Positions 1 through 13,250 of a stretch of DNA of 64,000 nucleotides are shown one piece after another. The DNA is taken from positions 1,130,501-1,194,500 of the forward strand of contig JARHVA010003168.1 in NCBI GenBank assembly GCA_037957365.1. Direction: 5' to 3'. This DNA is from Torreya grandis (Eukaryota; Streptophyta; Pinopsida; Cupressales; Taxaceae). A program made the position numbers and the translations under genes. How positions within the stretch are numbered: position 1 is the first letter of the stretch; each line of letters starts with the position of its first letter. Under the pieces are notes generated by a model. It did no database searches. It was not told the DNA's origin and was given only the letters and a program-made list of their open reading frames with translations.

Positions 1-140
1 TTATTCTCTTTAATAGTGAACCTCTTCATTTGTCCTTCAAACTTGACTTTTAATGTACCAATAATATGGTTTTTTATGAATCCTTAGTAATAGGTCTTCA
101 AACTACCTTATCCCTTAGAGTCAAAATAATAAATATATTT

Positions 141-420
141 GGTGACTCCCAAATTATGTTCAATCAAATCAATGGATCTTACCAATGTAATCATTATGTT
201 TTAAAATAGTAGAAAAAACTAGTTGATGAACTCCTAACATCATTTGAACACTACCATATCTAATCAACCCCAAAATCTACCAATAAGTTTGATAGCATCA
301 TGGATTCCCTTGCCTCTCAAATACCATCGACACCCTCAGATTCTAAGTTTTCTATTGTTATCTATAGGCTTACCCAACTATCTTATATCAAACTAGATTC
401 TTCTACCATTTTCAATGTCA
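141..420 (+). pseudogene. Second (archaeal-type) RNase H domain, C-terminal part, element E
   Basis: A broken frame reads GDSQIMFNQINGSYQC near 141-190 and NKFDSIMDSLASQ near 280-320. This is the pattern of the C-terminal half of the extra RNase H carried by Tat-lineage plant gypsy elements: a catalytic Asp in GDSQ, and a helix where the family usually has ADALA. The domain lies directly upstream of integrase, as is usual in Tat elements. There are frame breaks between the two blocks, and the N-terminal half is off the window. The family call comes from motif memory, not a search. Confidence 0.6.
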
Positions 421-429
421 AGGAGACCT

Positions 430-1773
430 TACCTAACTTTTGGTACCAACAAACCTTTGACTATCTAAACCTTGGAATTATTCCCTTTGGCCTTTCTAGG
501 AATGTTAAAAGAGAATTTATTCATGGTACCTCTCATTATAACATTATGGGGGGAATATTTATAAACATGGCTTTGACAGCCTCCTTTTCCATTGCTTGTG
601 TAATCATGAAGCCTCCCATGCTATCAAGGAAACATATGATGGTATATTTGGGGGAAAATTTAGTGGCCTCACTATAAATAAGTACATCATCCATCTTGGA
701 TATTACTCACCTTCCCATAACTAAGTCTATTTTGATTATGTGAAAAAGTGTGTCAAATGTTGATAACATGCTAATTTACATCATGCACTTTGCCATAGCC
801 TTTGAGTTTCTTCTAATTTCTATCCTTTTTCACAATGGGGTCTATATATCATTGGGGAAATTAATCCCCATTCCTTATAGAAACACCATTCTATTATCAC
901 CATAATCGAGTACTTTACCAAGTGGGTAGAGGCTATTCCTCTAGTCTCAATCAAAGTAGAGAAAATTATCAACTTTATCAACCATCACATTATTTGTCGC
1001 TTTGATGTTCCTCATAAGATTATCATTGAAAATGATAAATCCTTTAAGAATAAGCAAGTCTAGGTTATATGTGACACATTTGGCATTAAGTTAAGTTTCT
1101 CCTCACCCTATCATCTTGAAGCGAATGGACAAGTAGAAGCCACTAATAAAATTTTTAATAACATGCTAACTAAAATGGTTAATGCATCCTATCAGGGTTG
1201 GAATTTGCACATCCCCTTTTCCTTGTGGGCATATCATACTAGCTTTATAAACCTTATGGGTGTTACCCTATTTATCTTGTATTTGGGGTAGAGGCTATCT
1301 TACCTTTTTAAGTCTAAATCCTTTCTCTTCACATATCTTTATAAGAGTTTATTTCAAAGGATGATTACCATCAACACCATTTGGCTTAGCTAGAGCTCCT
1401 TAATTAGAATCATCTAACATCCCTCACCCATATTCATATATATCAAGGGCATATCAAACATGCCTATAATAAACACCTTAAAGTGTGAGAGTTCAACATT
1501 AGAGACCTCATCTTAAAGGAAAATCAACATGTCATTAATATGGAGAAAAACAAGCAGGTCAAGTTTTCTTTTAATTATCTTGGACCTTATATCATAACCC
1601 ATAAGTATGGGTCAGGAGCTTATCAGTTGTCTTCTCTTGAAGGCCACCCAAAACCTAAGCCCATCAATGATTTGAATCTATGTCTATTCTTTTGTTATGA
1701 AGGATCAAGTTCACATTTTGTTTCACTTAATCTCATCCCTTATTATCTACCCACATTAATCCCCCTTTTTTAG
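430..1773 (+). pseudogene. Integrase pseudogene, element E (H2C2, DDE core, C-terminal tail)
   Basis: Several frames together give the order of a retroviral-type integrase. A zinc-binding region ends in KCVKC near 745-759. A catalytic core contains FTKWVEAIPL (about 918-945), VPHKIIIEND (about 1008-1037) and NGQVEATNK (about 1122-1150). The tail reads YIITHKYGSGAYQLSSLEG around 1590-1645. Of the three acidic residues, the first appears as Tyr (GLYIIG) and the second block reads END rather than the usual DN, while the Glu in GQVEATNK is kept. Stops and frameshifts are frequent, so this copy cannot make an enzyme. The tail is important because elements A and B keep a version of it although they lack the rest of pol. 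Confidence 0.8.
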
Positions 1774-4124
1774 GGACAATCAATTTAAAATTAATCATGT
1801 GATTATCTATCATCAACATATCTCAATCTTGAATAATGGGTACTATAGCTTTACCCATGGTATGGTTCTCATGGTACTTTCCACACCTTTACAAAATGGA
1901 TTCCCATGGTCATTGTCACATAAACCTCTTCAAACCTAATCAATATTCTTGTGATTTTAGTTTTTCCTTCATAAATTTGAACCCATAAGCTAGCCTAAAC
2001 AAGTTTTTGTCAAGAAAAAACCAAATCAAAATAACAAAATCCCTATCATTAGCAATCATGGGTTGTTCCTAGCATTCACAGACTACTGCCTTGAAGGGCA
2101 ATTGTTAAAAACCTCTTTAAAATTGAAAAAACATAAGGTGGACTACTCCTTCAAAGAATAAATATCAAAAGCAAAAGCACATACACTTAGAAAACTCCTT
2201 TGAATGATGGATGAGTAAGAATTTGTCACAAGTATAATAATTTATTGGAAGCTTCTCACATTAGTCATCTTCCCATATATAGTAATTAGTAGAAGACACA
2301 TTACCATAATCAAATCAAAATAAAAATAATATTGAAAGTTGCAATTAGCTCTCAAACAACACAATAAGGGGGAGTCCACAATCAGCTTCCACAAGTATAC
2401 TTCCTGCATTGATCAATCTACATAACTTGGGATAGTCTTATTTATATTGACTCTCTATACACCATAGAAGAGGCATGTTAGTCTCATAATAAGTTTCCAT
2501 TTTCACCCATACCCCCTATATGCAAGTAATTTTTGAGCTTACTTGACATTATGTGGTCAATACACCTTTTTAACCAGCTAATGAAAACTAATGTGAAGCA
2601 TTCAAAGGGATTATGTTCATTAAGTCAATCCAACTTCAGTTTTGTTTTAGTTTTTTTAATTGAAGAAGCATCATGCACTTTTATTACCCTATCATGACTA
2701 GTTAACATTTTTATTATGGAATTTGCCTCTATATTATATTCTCTATTCTCCCATCTAGTGTTTTTAATTAAATTATCTCATGTGTTTTATCGTAAACATT
2801 AACAACAAAGAACCATAAGCATACCTATAATAATTCACATTACCAAGCCATACATGATAATCAAATCCATAAGAAATAAATTAAATGTGAATATGTCTAA
2901 ACATAATGAAATCCAAAATATTCAGTAAAAACATAAGCATTTCATAAGTATAACCATAATGACAACCCTAACCATGACCAGCATCATAAAGCAATAAAAT
3001 CCATTAACATTCAAATAATTAACCATTTTTTCTACCACATGTCTAAAATATACTAATGTAGTGTATACAAACTAAGATTTAGCATGCCATAAACATAGCC
3101 ATAAATCCAAATTATCTCATTCCTAAGCTAAGTATCCATAACAGAAACATGATCCATGATCACATATAAGCATCACATCATAAGCATTAATCATCAAAAT
3201 CAAACCATCAAATCATAAAACCATGATCATAAAGATAGCATATATAAAAATTCATAAGTTAAATAGCCATAACATAATAAATATATACATATAGATAGAT
3301 AAGACTCTCTCTCAAAAATGTACATCTCTTTGCATCAACTCATAGGTCAGAATCAAAATGATGTATAATAGTCATATACCTATTTAGATATATCTATGCC
3401 CTAGGGACACCATTACCTCTCAGAGCATGACTAGATCCTGGTGCCTATCCACCTACTAGGCTTATCAATCTACCTCATATCCCTATCTATCTAGATATAG
3501 ATGTTACCCACTACCTAATCACTTCACTGTTGGTCCATATCGACCCAACTAGCACACTTTGTGCAACAATTTATGCCTAATCACTTGACCATAGTCACAA
3601 TATTTCCATGTTGACCACCTTTTTAATTTATGACACCTCATACTTACCTAACCTACTTATGTCTTTTAGGAGCACTTCCTACCTCAAATCCCCATGACAC
3701 TTGACCTATTTGTGTTTTATATGGGATAAATTCCTATTGGATGCCCACCAAAAGCACTAATATTATCTAAGAGACTAATAGGTGTACCCAACTTCCACAC
3801 CTAAAATATAGTCACATGATATACTTGTCACTTGTCCCTTAGATTTGACCTTTTATTATTTTCAACTCTGGAAACTTTGTCTTTTTGTGATCTTGATTAT
3901 CACACCTATTATCACACTTCACATACCTATTTGTGCCCTCATTCCCAACCTATCATCTACCTTCATCCTCACCCTTAAATACCTTGTCAAACCTACACCT
4001 GATTTGGTTTTCACCTCATCAACTCCTACTTTGAGAAGGAGTACCTCCTCCCACACTGGGGTAATCAGTAGACCTTTAACTTAACAATCAATTTTGTTTT
4101 TCAATTTTTCACTAAAGTTACATT
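1774..4124 (+). other. 3' noncoding region of element E
   Basis: No coding sequence is visible. Short blocks match the 3' noncoding modules of elements A and B. Around 2083 and 2142 there are decayed forms of the 'gactgctccctcgaaggacagct' repeat. Near 2401-2425 there is CTTCCTGCATTGATCAATCT. Near 3668-3700 there is TTTTAGGAGCACTTCCT. The stretch at about 2800-3290 is rich in cataa/atcat words and is not seen in A or B, so it is probably extra sequence gained by E. Confidence 0.55.
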
Positions 4125-4139
4125 AAAAAAGGGGTCAAA
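4125..4139 (+). other. Polypurine tract of element E
   Basis: The run aaaaaaggggtcaaa directly precedes the LTR start TGTAGACACC. Elements A and B have aaaaaggggcaaa in the same position, differing by a few bases. This is the expected primer site for plus-strand DNA synthesis. Confidence 0.75.
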
Positions 4140-5503
4140 TGTAGACACCAAAAATATTCACACCATAATTCCAAATATCAAAGTATCCTTTAACCACCTT
4201 GGGACCCTTTTGATACCGATCTAACCTTTTAAACCCTAACCAAGCTCACCTACAGTTAGTTTAACTTAATTAGCTTAACCTTACTTTTTATCCCTTTTTA
4301 CCCCTTGGCACTCGATCACTGATGGTCAAAGTAACCATTGATGGTCACCTTGACCACTAATGGTTAGGGTCCACCTCCCTAACCAAAAGCATGAAAATCA
4401 TCCACTTTTCTTTTCTAATTAGTGATTGTCTAAATCTTGTTATGAGTATTTGCATGGATAATTTATAATTACATAGCCTATTTGAGCCTACACTTCCACC
4501 TCTTACTTATGCCTATAATAAGAGAGGATCTAAGAGGTGAAAATCATCTACAATTAGCATCAAGAGATTGTGTGTCTAGGAGTTTATTTCTTGCAAGTCA
4601 ATCATCATAAGCAATCTTGTAATCATATCAGAGATTCAATTTGTCATCACCTCTCCACCAAGCCTTCAATTACCATTACTCTATTAAAATCAAGATAGAT
4701 TCCACCAACCTGATAACTACCTCAAACACCCACCTAATTAACTTCTATAAATATAAGTACTTGATTCTCAGTATTCATTTAATTTATTTCCATTTTACAA
4801 TCAACTCATACCCTATCCATCTCTCAAAATTTATTATTTGAATCTTGTCAATCAACTAAAATTACCAACCTAGATCCTCACATAGTAACCACCAATGGTT
4901 GTATCAACCATTGATGGTCTACCGAATCATCAATGGTCAAGTTGACTATAGATGATCACCTTAACTGCTGATGGTCATCGTAACCACCAATGGTCACTGT
5001 GGAAAAAAAACTAGTAAATTAATTTCACCTACCTACACCTAATAAAACCTAATTTTTTATGTTCTTACCTATTCACAGACCACTTTTAAATTTTTGAAAT
5101 CATACTCCAAACCTCTAGTATTAGTATTGATTAGTTTATTTCTAATTTAATCATTTATAACATATTTCTTAGAAAACAATCTTGTATTTAGTTTTAGTAC
5201 TTTTGATTCATTAATGAAAGTAACTTTATTTTATATTTACAAACTTAATTATTTAAACCATGTGAATTGAAAACCCCTAAGGAAGATATCACTTTTGGGA
5301 TGTAGTTATTGCTAGGTAATCCACTCAACTATTTGTCTAATAAACAAGTTTGTTTTAGTGCTTTCTTATCTCCAAGTTATCCTCCCAAGATAAAAAGGAG
5401 CTCTTCATGATCTTTTGATTCAATGTGTATATTATCAATCAAGTTTTTCAACCATACCTATTCTTAATTTCTCTTTTCCATAATAAGGAAGAAATTCATC
5501 GCA
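4140..5503 (+). repeat. 3' LTR of element E
   Basis: It starts TGTAGACACC and aligns loosely with the LTRs of A along its length. The block at about 5255-5345 (aacccctaaggaaga... and ...aatccactcaactatttgtctaataaac) matches the A block with acctcccttaaagaag and aacccaccatctcc. The final block ends ggaagaaattcatcgca, like the A end. Its length of about 1.36 kb is close to A (1.45 kb) and B (1.25 kb). It carries two clusters of ACCATTGATGGT-type words at about 4313-4371 and 4886-5001, in the places where A and B carry GACGTC palindromes. The right end is inferred from this alignment. Confidence 0.7.
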
Positions 5504-6479
5504 ATAATGATAGTGTCCCTAATTGGTTGCTACTATTCTTATCCCTAACTCTCTTAAATAGATAGCTTTTTAAATGTGTACCCCTCCTAAGGTTATCCTA
5601 AGCACACTTTCTTATCTGTACAATCTACATATCTCTATAAATACAAATCTATTTGACCTTTATTCACTAGATGAAAAATAAATACAAAATACTACTCAAA
5701 CAAAAGACAAGTTGAGAAAAATTAATGCATTTGATCCCTATTATGCCCTATGTCTACATACTACCATCTACAAAATCCATAGACCTAGATTTAAAATATT
5801 TTAAATTTCAATCACATTCAAGGCATCAAAGTACACTCTCATTATAGAATTCACATTCACTTACATCGAACACTAGGTGGGAGAACTACATCAGATTTGA
5901 TCCCTCTTTATAATATTGGTATGAAGGCAACTCTCTTCTCAATAAGGTGTTGAGGATATCCAACCTATCCTAATAATGAACACATAATTACTGTTCATGT
6001 CATACTTATAAGGAGAATTAGGGTTTACACACTAAATCAGGTTTCTAGGCATAACATAGAGCTCTAGATTTTGTGCATGAAGAAACATGACCTAAAAACA
6101 TAGGTGCATGTGATTCTATAAAATAGGAAATATCTTGTAAAGAGGATACTAGTGCCATTTTGAGGACACTACAACAACACGGTGTTTTTTTCTAGGTAGA
6201 TAACTATTATATAGTGAGTAAATAGATCCCATGATCCTATTAATTACACTCAAAACTATTTGGAACCCAAGTTTTAGAACCTATACCATCAATGACAATA
6301 AATTTATAGATAAGTTTCTATTTGAGCCTATTATTACTAATTTTAGAAATTTAAACAAAGGTCAAAATCCATAGCAAATCAATGCTTAATTATTGCATAT
6401 TATTTGACTGATTTAGACATCTCATCCCTTTAACCAAACATAGTAATTACACTTGTGTACACCCTAAAAGGTTAAATCA
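5504..6479 (+). repeat. 5' LTR of element F, right-hand ~75%
   Basis: The sequence is collinear with 10860-11802. Shared blocks include cctaactctctt, tatcctaag, the 'gtgggagaactacat' block and acactacaa. It ends gttaaatca. Divergence is substantial by eye, so F is old. The first part of this LTR is not in the window because element E interrupts it. Confidence 0.75.
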
Positions 6480-6481
6480 TT

Positions 6482-6493
6482 TGGTGAACCTGA
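6482..6493 (+). other. Primer-binding site of element F
   Basis: TGGTGAACCTGA begins two bases after the LTR end CA. Its complement ends in CCA, as a tRNA 3' end must. I cannot assign the tRNA. Confidence 0.55.
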
Positions 6494-9427
6494 TTTAATT
6501 TGAATATTGATTCAAATCCTATCTTTTATTAATCCATTTTTGTTACAATAAATCAAGGTTTCATACTTTTGATTTTTTTATTTCTTTAGACAACCAAGCT
6601 AATTAAATAAATTTCATATTAGGGTTTCAATTTATTTAAATATAGTTTAAATTTTTATAAAGAAACCCTAGATTAAAATCAACATAACCCTAGACACAAT
6701 GAGGGTTTATATCCTTTTTATATTTATACTCATTTTTCATATCTATATATCTTCTAATTTTTAAAATAATGATCATAATAACATAAGAAATTAAACAATT
6801 TGTATTTCAAAGTTTCATACTTTCATTTGCATGTTTGTTCCCTTTAATTAAAAATGAACTCAAAAAACAAATAAACACATGTATAGATGACATTTTTATC
6901 AATTTAAATATATTTCATGTCTCATATCATGTTATCTTTCTCCTATGTGGCATTTTATTAACAATCAAAACCATGTACACATATAAGATTTAACACATAA
7001 GCTAACAACTATGTTTCAAGTTTCAATGCCATATTTTATGTACAAGAAAGAATCTCCTTTTCATCCTCATATCCATGAGGGTGATAGCTATTTCCCCTAT
7101 AACCAAGTCCATTATATCATTTCTCCATGAGATGAAATAGCCTATCCCAATGTCACTATTTCACATACTTAGCCTATTCATATATATTCCCTACAGGGTG
7201 TGTGCCTACATGTTCAATAAGAAACAACTAAGATTTACACTTATGAGACTCCAAGGGATCAAATTATTAGTACTATAAAGATAATTACATGTTTAAAAAA
7301 TTATAATAAACTACTACATGAATATATTAAAACATTATAAAATTAATTTACAAGATAAAGGCATCCATGACATAGTAGTGTAAATCATGTATATGCATCT
7401 TCACCTAGTCAATTTATGGAAAACAATGTTACATATCCAAATCATAAATAAAAAAAAAGTACATATACAACTAGTGATTAAAATATATTTCAAAGTTCAA
7501 ATAAGAGTTCAATTGAGATACCAAGAGAAATGATTAAATCTAATTTGGTTAACCTACCCCCTTTACACCTAGTAAGAAAATCAAGATATTATTGTGTATA
7601 TCATAGAATGCATGGGCACCACACTGATTCATGTTTAGAATTGAAAATGAAAATATAATAGATAATGGATATAGATGACTCACATAGTGACACATCATCC
7701 CCATAACATATAATGGTACATCTACCAATTCAAAAAGGGTCAGAATCAAAAATAGTACAAAAATGGTTACCAAAACATAACACATAATAACACAAGGTTC
7801 AAAAAACATAATCAAATTAAGAAATAATATAACATGCATATATGAATGAAGAAAATATACCTCTTAAAAAGGAGGCTCAACATTCAATGTGGTATAATTT
7901 TGGTCATAAATATCTATGAAAATTTGATTATCATGGTCAAGGTTTGGGCAAATAGGTCAAAGACATCACTTCTCTTAGTGTAGTAGTTGATAATATTAGT
8001 TAACAAGGTTTGGTATTTATGAAAGATCCTAAGGCACATCATTCACATATATAGTTTATAAAAAAAAAATCTATATACATAGGATGTGTTACATAAAGAA
8101 CAAGATCTTAAGTTGTAAAGTTAAAATCATGCTCAGCCAACAAGAATCTTTAAACAAGGTTTTATAGTAAAAGAGCATCCACAAGACCTAATGACTATAA
8201 TAAGTATAGTTTCAAAGGCCCAAATCATAATCAATCTTCCAAAATACAAGTTAGAAAGGTCAAACCCATAGTATGAATTAATTCCATATATCATTCCAGG
8301 TTGTTATGATTCTGATAATGAACAATACTTAGATTCCTATTGCTACAACATTTAACTACAACATATCAATCACACTAAATGATATATTATCATTCCTATT
8401 ATTGATAAAAGCCATAGTGATAGTGGGTCTCACATAAGACTCATTGGTTAGTATAGTTCCTACTCTTTTACATACTCTATTCCCTTTCTCACTCCTTCTA
8501 CATAGTTTATTTTCATTTGCTTGTACATAACTTATACTCAAAAAACATAAAATCAATATAACATGTAAAAATACAAAAACATTCAAATATTACTAAAAAA
8601 ATATAAAATTTATAGATTTTATGCATTTATATGTTTACATTTATACTAATTTCCATATATTACATGTTTTTATCTATCCTAGTATATTTATTTTTATCAT
8701 ACATATATTCTTCACTTGTTCTTATCGAGTGCTTTCAAATACAAGACATGACTTCGGTCCACTATACTGATCCAGACCATCTATCATCTATCCATTGGGG
8801 ACATATACATTGATCTAATTTTATACATTTCATACATCCACCCACTCAAGGGCATATCATACATAGTTTATACTACCAATTTTTATATTTACATATTATA
8901 CATTCCAATTTATTCATTGATACATCTTGATATCGATCATTGCTACTCATTTCTCAGATTTTTTGTAGACTATCACTAGTTACACTCAATATATATGCAT
9001 CCTATAATTTAAATTTATTTATAATACATAGCTATACATGTTTTCATTGATAATTTTCCTATATTAGAGTTTTTTGTGTTACTATTCTTCCTCCATATTT
9101 AAAATCATTTTAATATGCCATTGTTATTTGGCTCTATGTCACTTCTCTATTTATATAACTTGTATATGTGCCCATGTACATTGTGTATGATTTATTGATT
9201 CTATATAAAAACATTTTAACATGTCCTTATATGTGTCTTTAAGCCAAATTACTTATTGTTTGCACATGTGGACATTTGAACATGTCCCTATATATTATTC
9301 ATTCTAAGATTTAGTGGCATGTGTCCATATCCCTTGTATTATGGCCCCTTGGCCTAATTTTATGTGCCTCATGTATTTTGTATGTATGATTAATTTTATG
9401 ATTATTAACCATGACATTTGTCTTTCC

Positions 9428-9479
<52 letters not shown>

Positions 9480-10600
9480 TTTTTGATGTGATAAGGGAAC
9501 TCATGCATCTACCCTTCCTATTTGGGTGTTTTGATTGACATCATGCCCCATACCCCTAGGTAGTTACTTAGATATTTTGTTATAAAAATTGATTACATAT
9601 ATACTGACACCCTTGTGTAATGATATATTACAACATACATCTTACACTCCCAAATTTTTCTCATATTAGGGGAATCATATACAACATGATCACTCCTACA
9701 TTTAGTTTAGATACATAAATTCAACTGTAACATACATAGTTTAGATTCAGAATACTCAAATACTAGATTGTGGGCATTTAAATGACATATAGTTTTTATA
9801 TACTTAGATACACATAGTTTGATCAAATGTAATGACAAAATCCATGCCATTCTCTAAATTATATACTCTTTATATCACATTCAAGGTTACCACTAGATTC
9901 ATTCCTTTCTCCATATTTAGTGATTGGCATTCCCAAGTGGGCTGGAACTGCCTAATATACCTGAGTGGACATAAAGCTAACATACATAGTTAAATTTACT
10001 TAGATAGATAATTTAAATACTTTTCATAGTTTAGTTATAGATGCATATACTTCACATGGGTGGGAAATTATGGATTCATGGCCTAATTAAATTCTTGATC
10101 CACCCACATGAGAGGGCTAGACACACTTACAGTCTTATCTAAGTTATTCTTAGATTAAGATCCAGTGAGTAGGGGTGGTCAATGATGGATTAAAAACTAG
10201 ATTGACTTATTAACCCACCCATATGAGGATTGAGTAAGCCATTAGATTAGTCTAAGATATTCAATGATATGATTACTATGTATACTTAAACACATAGGTT
10301 GTCACCAGGTTCATGCATTGCTTCACATACCCAATGAGGTGTATTCATTCATTTCCTCTCTTTACTCATATTTACTCAATTACTTTATTTTAACATAATC
10401 TTTTTCTTTTGATATTATCTTAATTAAAGACTTATTTTTATATATTTCATTATAATTCATTGCTTTGGATCATGTTTCACATACATAGACCTAGATTTGC
10501 ATACTCAAACTCAAATACATGGGCTTCACTTCCAAGGTAAGTCTATGTGTGCTTATTTTTAATTTATACTATTCATTTGACTTTGTTACATTTATAGCAT
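6494..10600. other. Internal region of element F, no coding seen
   Basis: About 4.1 kb of AT-rich sequence. The longest open frames are short, unsupported and without retroelement motifs. It includes a (CA)n microsatellite at 9433-9477. Around 10060-10330 several short phrases recur (cacccacatgag, cacccatatgagg, gatggattaaaaactag), which suggests local duplication. No gene is supported here. Confidence 0.5.
9433..9477. repeat. (CA)n microsatellite
   Basis: An uninterrupted AC dinucleotide run of about 45 bases. Open frames crossing it on both strands (Thr-His or Val-Cys repeats) are artefacts of the repeat. Confidence 0.95.
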
Positions 10601-10614
10601 AAAGTGGGAGAAAA
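10601..10614 (+). other. Polypurine tract of element F
   Basis: The run aaagtgggagaaaa immediately precedes TGTAATCACC, the proposed start of the 3' LTR. Confidence 0.6.
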
Positions 10615-11802
10615 TGTAATCACCTAAAAGTGGTAATTGGATGCTAAGAGTGTCTTTTGAGTTAGCCTATTCTTAACTTAGCCCTAGACCTATACTAGAG
10701 CCTTTGCTATAGTTTTTAGTCATTATGAAGACCATAGGCACCAATAGTCATCTTAGACATAGTCCCAAGACACCTTTCCCAAATTCTAACCTATTTTTTC
10801 TAGTAGTCTACTAGGTGTATATTAGCAACACATTTGGAACATTACATCCACATGCTACTAGTGTCCCCAAATAGATGTTAGTGTCCTTAGCCCTAACTCT
10901 CTTGAATATATGATTTTTCAAATGTGTTCCCTTCCTAAGGTTATCCTAAGAACATTTAATTATCTACACAAGCTATAGATCTCCATAAATAGAAGTATTT
11001 AAACTTCATTTACTAGATGGAAAATAGATGTAAAAGCCTCTTCAAACAAAACACAAGCTGAGAAAAATTAAGGTATTTGATCCCTATTGTGCCCTAATTA
11101 TGCATACTACCATATACATCATCCATAGACCCATATTTCAAATATTTCAAATCTCAAAAATACTCAAGGCATCCAAGTCCACTCTTATTATAGAATTCAC
11201 TTGTACTTATATCAAACAATAGGTGGGAGAACTACATTAGGCTTGATCCCTCTTCAGAGTATTGGTATGTAGATAAATCTATTTATAATGGGGTATTGAG
11301 GATGTCCAACCTATTCTACTAATGAACACACAATTATTTACCATGCCATAATTTCAATGAAGATTAGGGTTTTCACACTAAATTTAGTTTTTTAGGCATA
11401 ACACAGAGCTCTAGATTTTGTGTACATAGGAATAGAACCTAAAAACATAGGCATATGTGCTTGTATAAAATAGGAACAATCCTACAAATAAGACACTAGC
11501 ACTAATTTTATGACACTACAATAACATGGTGTTATTGTCTAGGTGGGGTGCTAATCCATTGAGCTAACAGATCCTAAAATCTCGTTGATGATAATCAAAA
11601 CTATCTAGAACCTAGATCATTCACAATAGTCACTTTCTAGATAAGTTTCTATGTGAGCCTAGTTATTAATATTTTTATAAATTCAAATAAGCTCAAAATC
11701 CATAAAAAAAATTATTGCATATTGGTTGAATAGTTTAGACATCTTGGCCCTTTAACCAAACATAATAGTTACACTTGTGTAAAACCCTAAAAGGTTAAAT
11801 CA
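10615..11802 (+). repeat. 3' LTR of element F
   Basis: This is a 1188 bp LTR with TG and CA ends. From about 10860 it is collinear with the left copy. The first ~245 bp have no partner in the window, as expected if element E interrupts the left copy. The five bases after it are CTAAT; the matching target duplicate would be left of element E. Confidence 0.65.
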
Positions 11803-12259
11803 CTAATCAATGGCTTAACATTTTGTTTTAAAATCAAGTGATGATTTTTAGAGAGAGAACAAGATGTAACATATTTCCTTCCTTAAATAGGTCATTATCC
11901 TAATGAATTTATTATAAATAAACATATATGAAAATATAATAAGTTAACAAAAATATGTCAATCAAATAAATGATAAAATAATCTATAAAACTCTTCATAA
12001 TCCCCTCATGTGGCACTATATTCATAATATTGGTACCATTGGAATTCGCATTGATCAAATTCTCTATTAATAAATTGAATCTTATGGGTTTCATTAATTA
12101 TAATTAGATATATTATTACCATTTATGGATCTAGAACATGTAAAGCATTCCAATCAAGTATATGTTAAGAATCATCCACACACTTATTCAAATAAGATAC
12201 ATGAAATAAATTATTAATTTGAGTTAATTATAGTCCCAAAACATGTTTTTAAGTAACAT

Positions 12260-13250
12260 TATTAATCATTTTTAGGACATCAAAGGGTCTTACATATCTA
12301 GGTGATAATTTGGAAGCTCTTCCAAATTTAATTAATCTCTTTTGTGGTTTAACACATAAAAACCTTGTCTCTCACTGAGAATTACCTTATTGTTCTTTTC
12401 AAATCAACATAGATTTTTTGTAATCATTTTACTAAACTAGATTTTTATAATTAATTTCACTTTCTCTTCTATTTTAGTAAGCATTTTTGGCTGAAAAACC
12501 ACTCTATATTCTAAATTATCCCAACTGATGAGTGTTCTACATTTTATGTAACAAATAGGCTAAAAAACACCCATTTTAAATTAAAAATGGAATGAGTTAT
12601 TATAGTCAATCTCAGCTAGTGTAATATATTCTTCCCACTTGTATTTATTGTCTATGCAATACATTATCAAAAAAAAATTTAACACATTTTCTCCTTTCTA
12701 TTTCCCATTTGTTTCAAGATGATAAGCTATAATAAAATTTAATTGAGTGCCCAAGGCTACATTAAGGGTTTAAAGTAACCTAGAAGTCGCATGGAGGCCT
12801 CTATCTAAAACTATTTTATCTATAAATTCATGTAACCTATAAATTTCCTACACAAATATCCTTGTTATAACTAGTGCATCATTGGTTAAATTTCATGGAA
12901 TAAAATGTGCCACCTTCATGAGTTTGTTAACTATAACCAAAACCATGTCATGTTTATTGTCGCTTCGACAAAGTAAATGCTCATGACTTACCACTTCCAT
13001 TATGGAATGTCATGTGGGTACAACAACCTAACTAAATAAACATTTTTTTATTTTATTCACTGATATTCCAAGCATCCAAACATAAAATCATATATATATT
13101 TATTAATTTATTTCCATAAGTATGATTTTTTCAACTTTTTCATTATCTTGGTCACTCCTAAATGACAAAAATATGGATCATTGTGCAACTTATTAAGCAT
13201 ATAAAATCTCAAATTTTATATTTTTGATAGATGAATTCTCTTATTATACC
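12260..13250 (-). pseudogene. Integrase pseudogene, element G
   Basis: On the minus strand, 12260-12400 translates in pieces to FGRASKLSPRYVRPFDVLK, the post-core region where gypsy integrases bind DNA. About 12450-12660 gives text matching the end of the catalytic core and the following helix (fragments such as EEYITLAEIDYNN and KIEEKVKLI). About 13150-13250 corresponds to the zinc-binding region. Stops occur every few dozen codons. The order and motifs support a gypsy integrase; no single frame is long enough for automatic calling. Confidence 0.6.

Larger units (their letters stand above)
1..5503 (+). mobile_element. Element E: 3' half of a Tat-like Ty3/gypsy retrotransposon
   Basis: The window opens inside the pol region of this element. 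Reading rightwards it shows the end of a second RNase H domain, the integrase, an integrase tail, about 2.4 kb of noncoding 3' region, a polypurine tract at 4125-4139 and a 3' LTR starting TGTAGACACC at 4140. The LTR start, PPT and several 3' noncoding motifs match elements A and B further right, so E belongs to the same family. Unlike them it keeps pol sequence. All reading frames are broken. Its 5' half lies outside the window. It ends about 5503, inside the 5' LTR of element F. I am confident of the class and family; the exact right end is good to about 10 bp. Confidence 0.8.
5504..11802 (+). mobile_element. Element F: LARD-like noncoding LTR retrotransposon, interrupted by E
   Basis: A direct repeat (5511-6479 and about 10860-11802) brackets about 4.1 kb. 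The right copy is longer: it starts TGTAATCACC at 10615 just after a purine tract and ends AAATCA. The left copy lacks the first ~245 bp because element E lies there, so E inserted into F's 5' LTR and the missing piece should lie left of E, off the window. A tRNA-type PBS follows the left LTR. I find no gag, protease, RT or integrase trace in the internal region on either strand, which fits a large retrotransposon derivative (LARD). An internal region mutated beyond recognition is the alternative. Confidence 0.65.

Noticed and set aside
3845..4084. 79-codon frame (plus strand)
   Set aside because: It lies in the 3' noncoding region of element E, which aligns with noncoding parts of A and B.
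7549..8586. Minus-strand frames of 96 and 76 codons in element F
   Set aside because: They are hydrophobic text from AT-rich DNA without motif or context; no counterpart frame to support selection.
9304..9538. Open frames on both strands across the (CA)n tract
   Set aside because: They are produced by the dinucleotide repeat and have no other support.
11803..12250. 3' LTR of element G
   Set aside because: A pyrimidine stretch near 11875 could be its PPT, but no sequence matching the region right of 18178 could be found.
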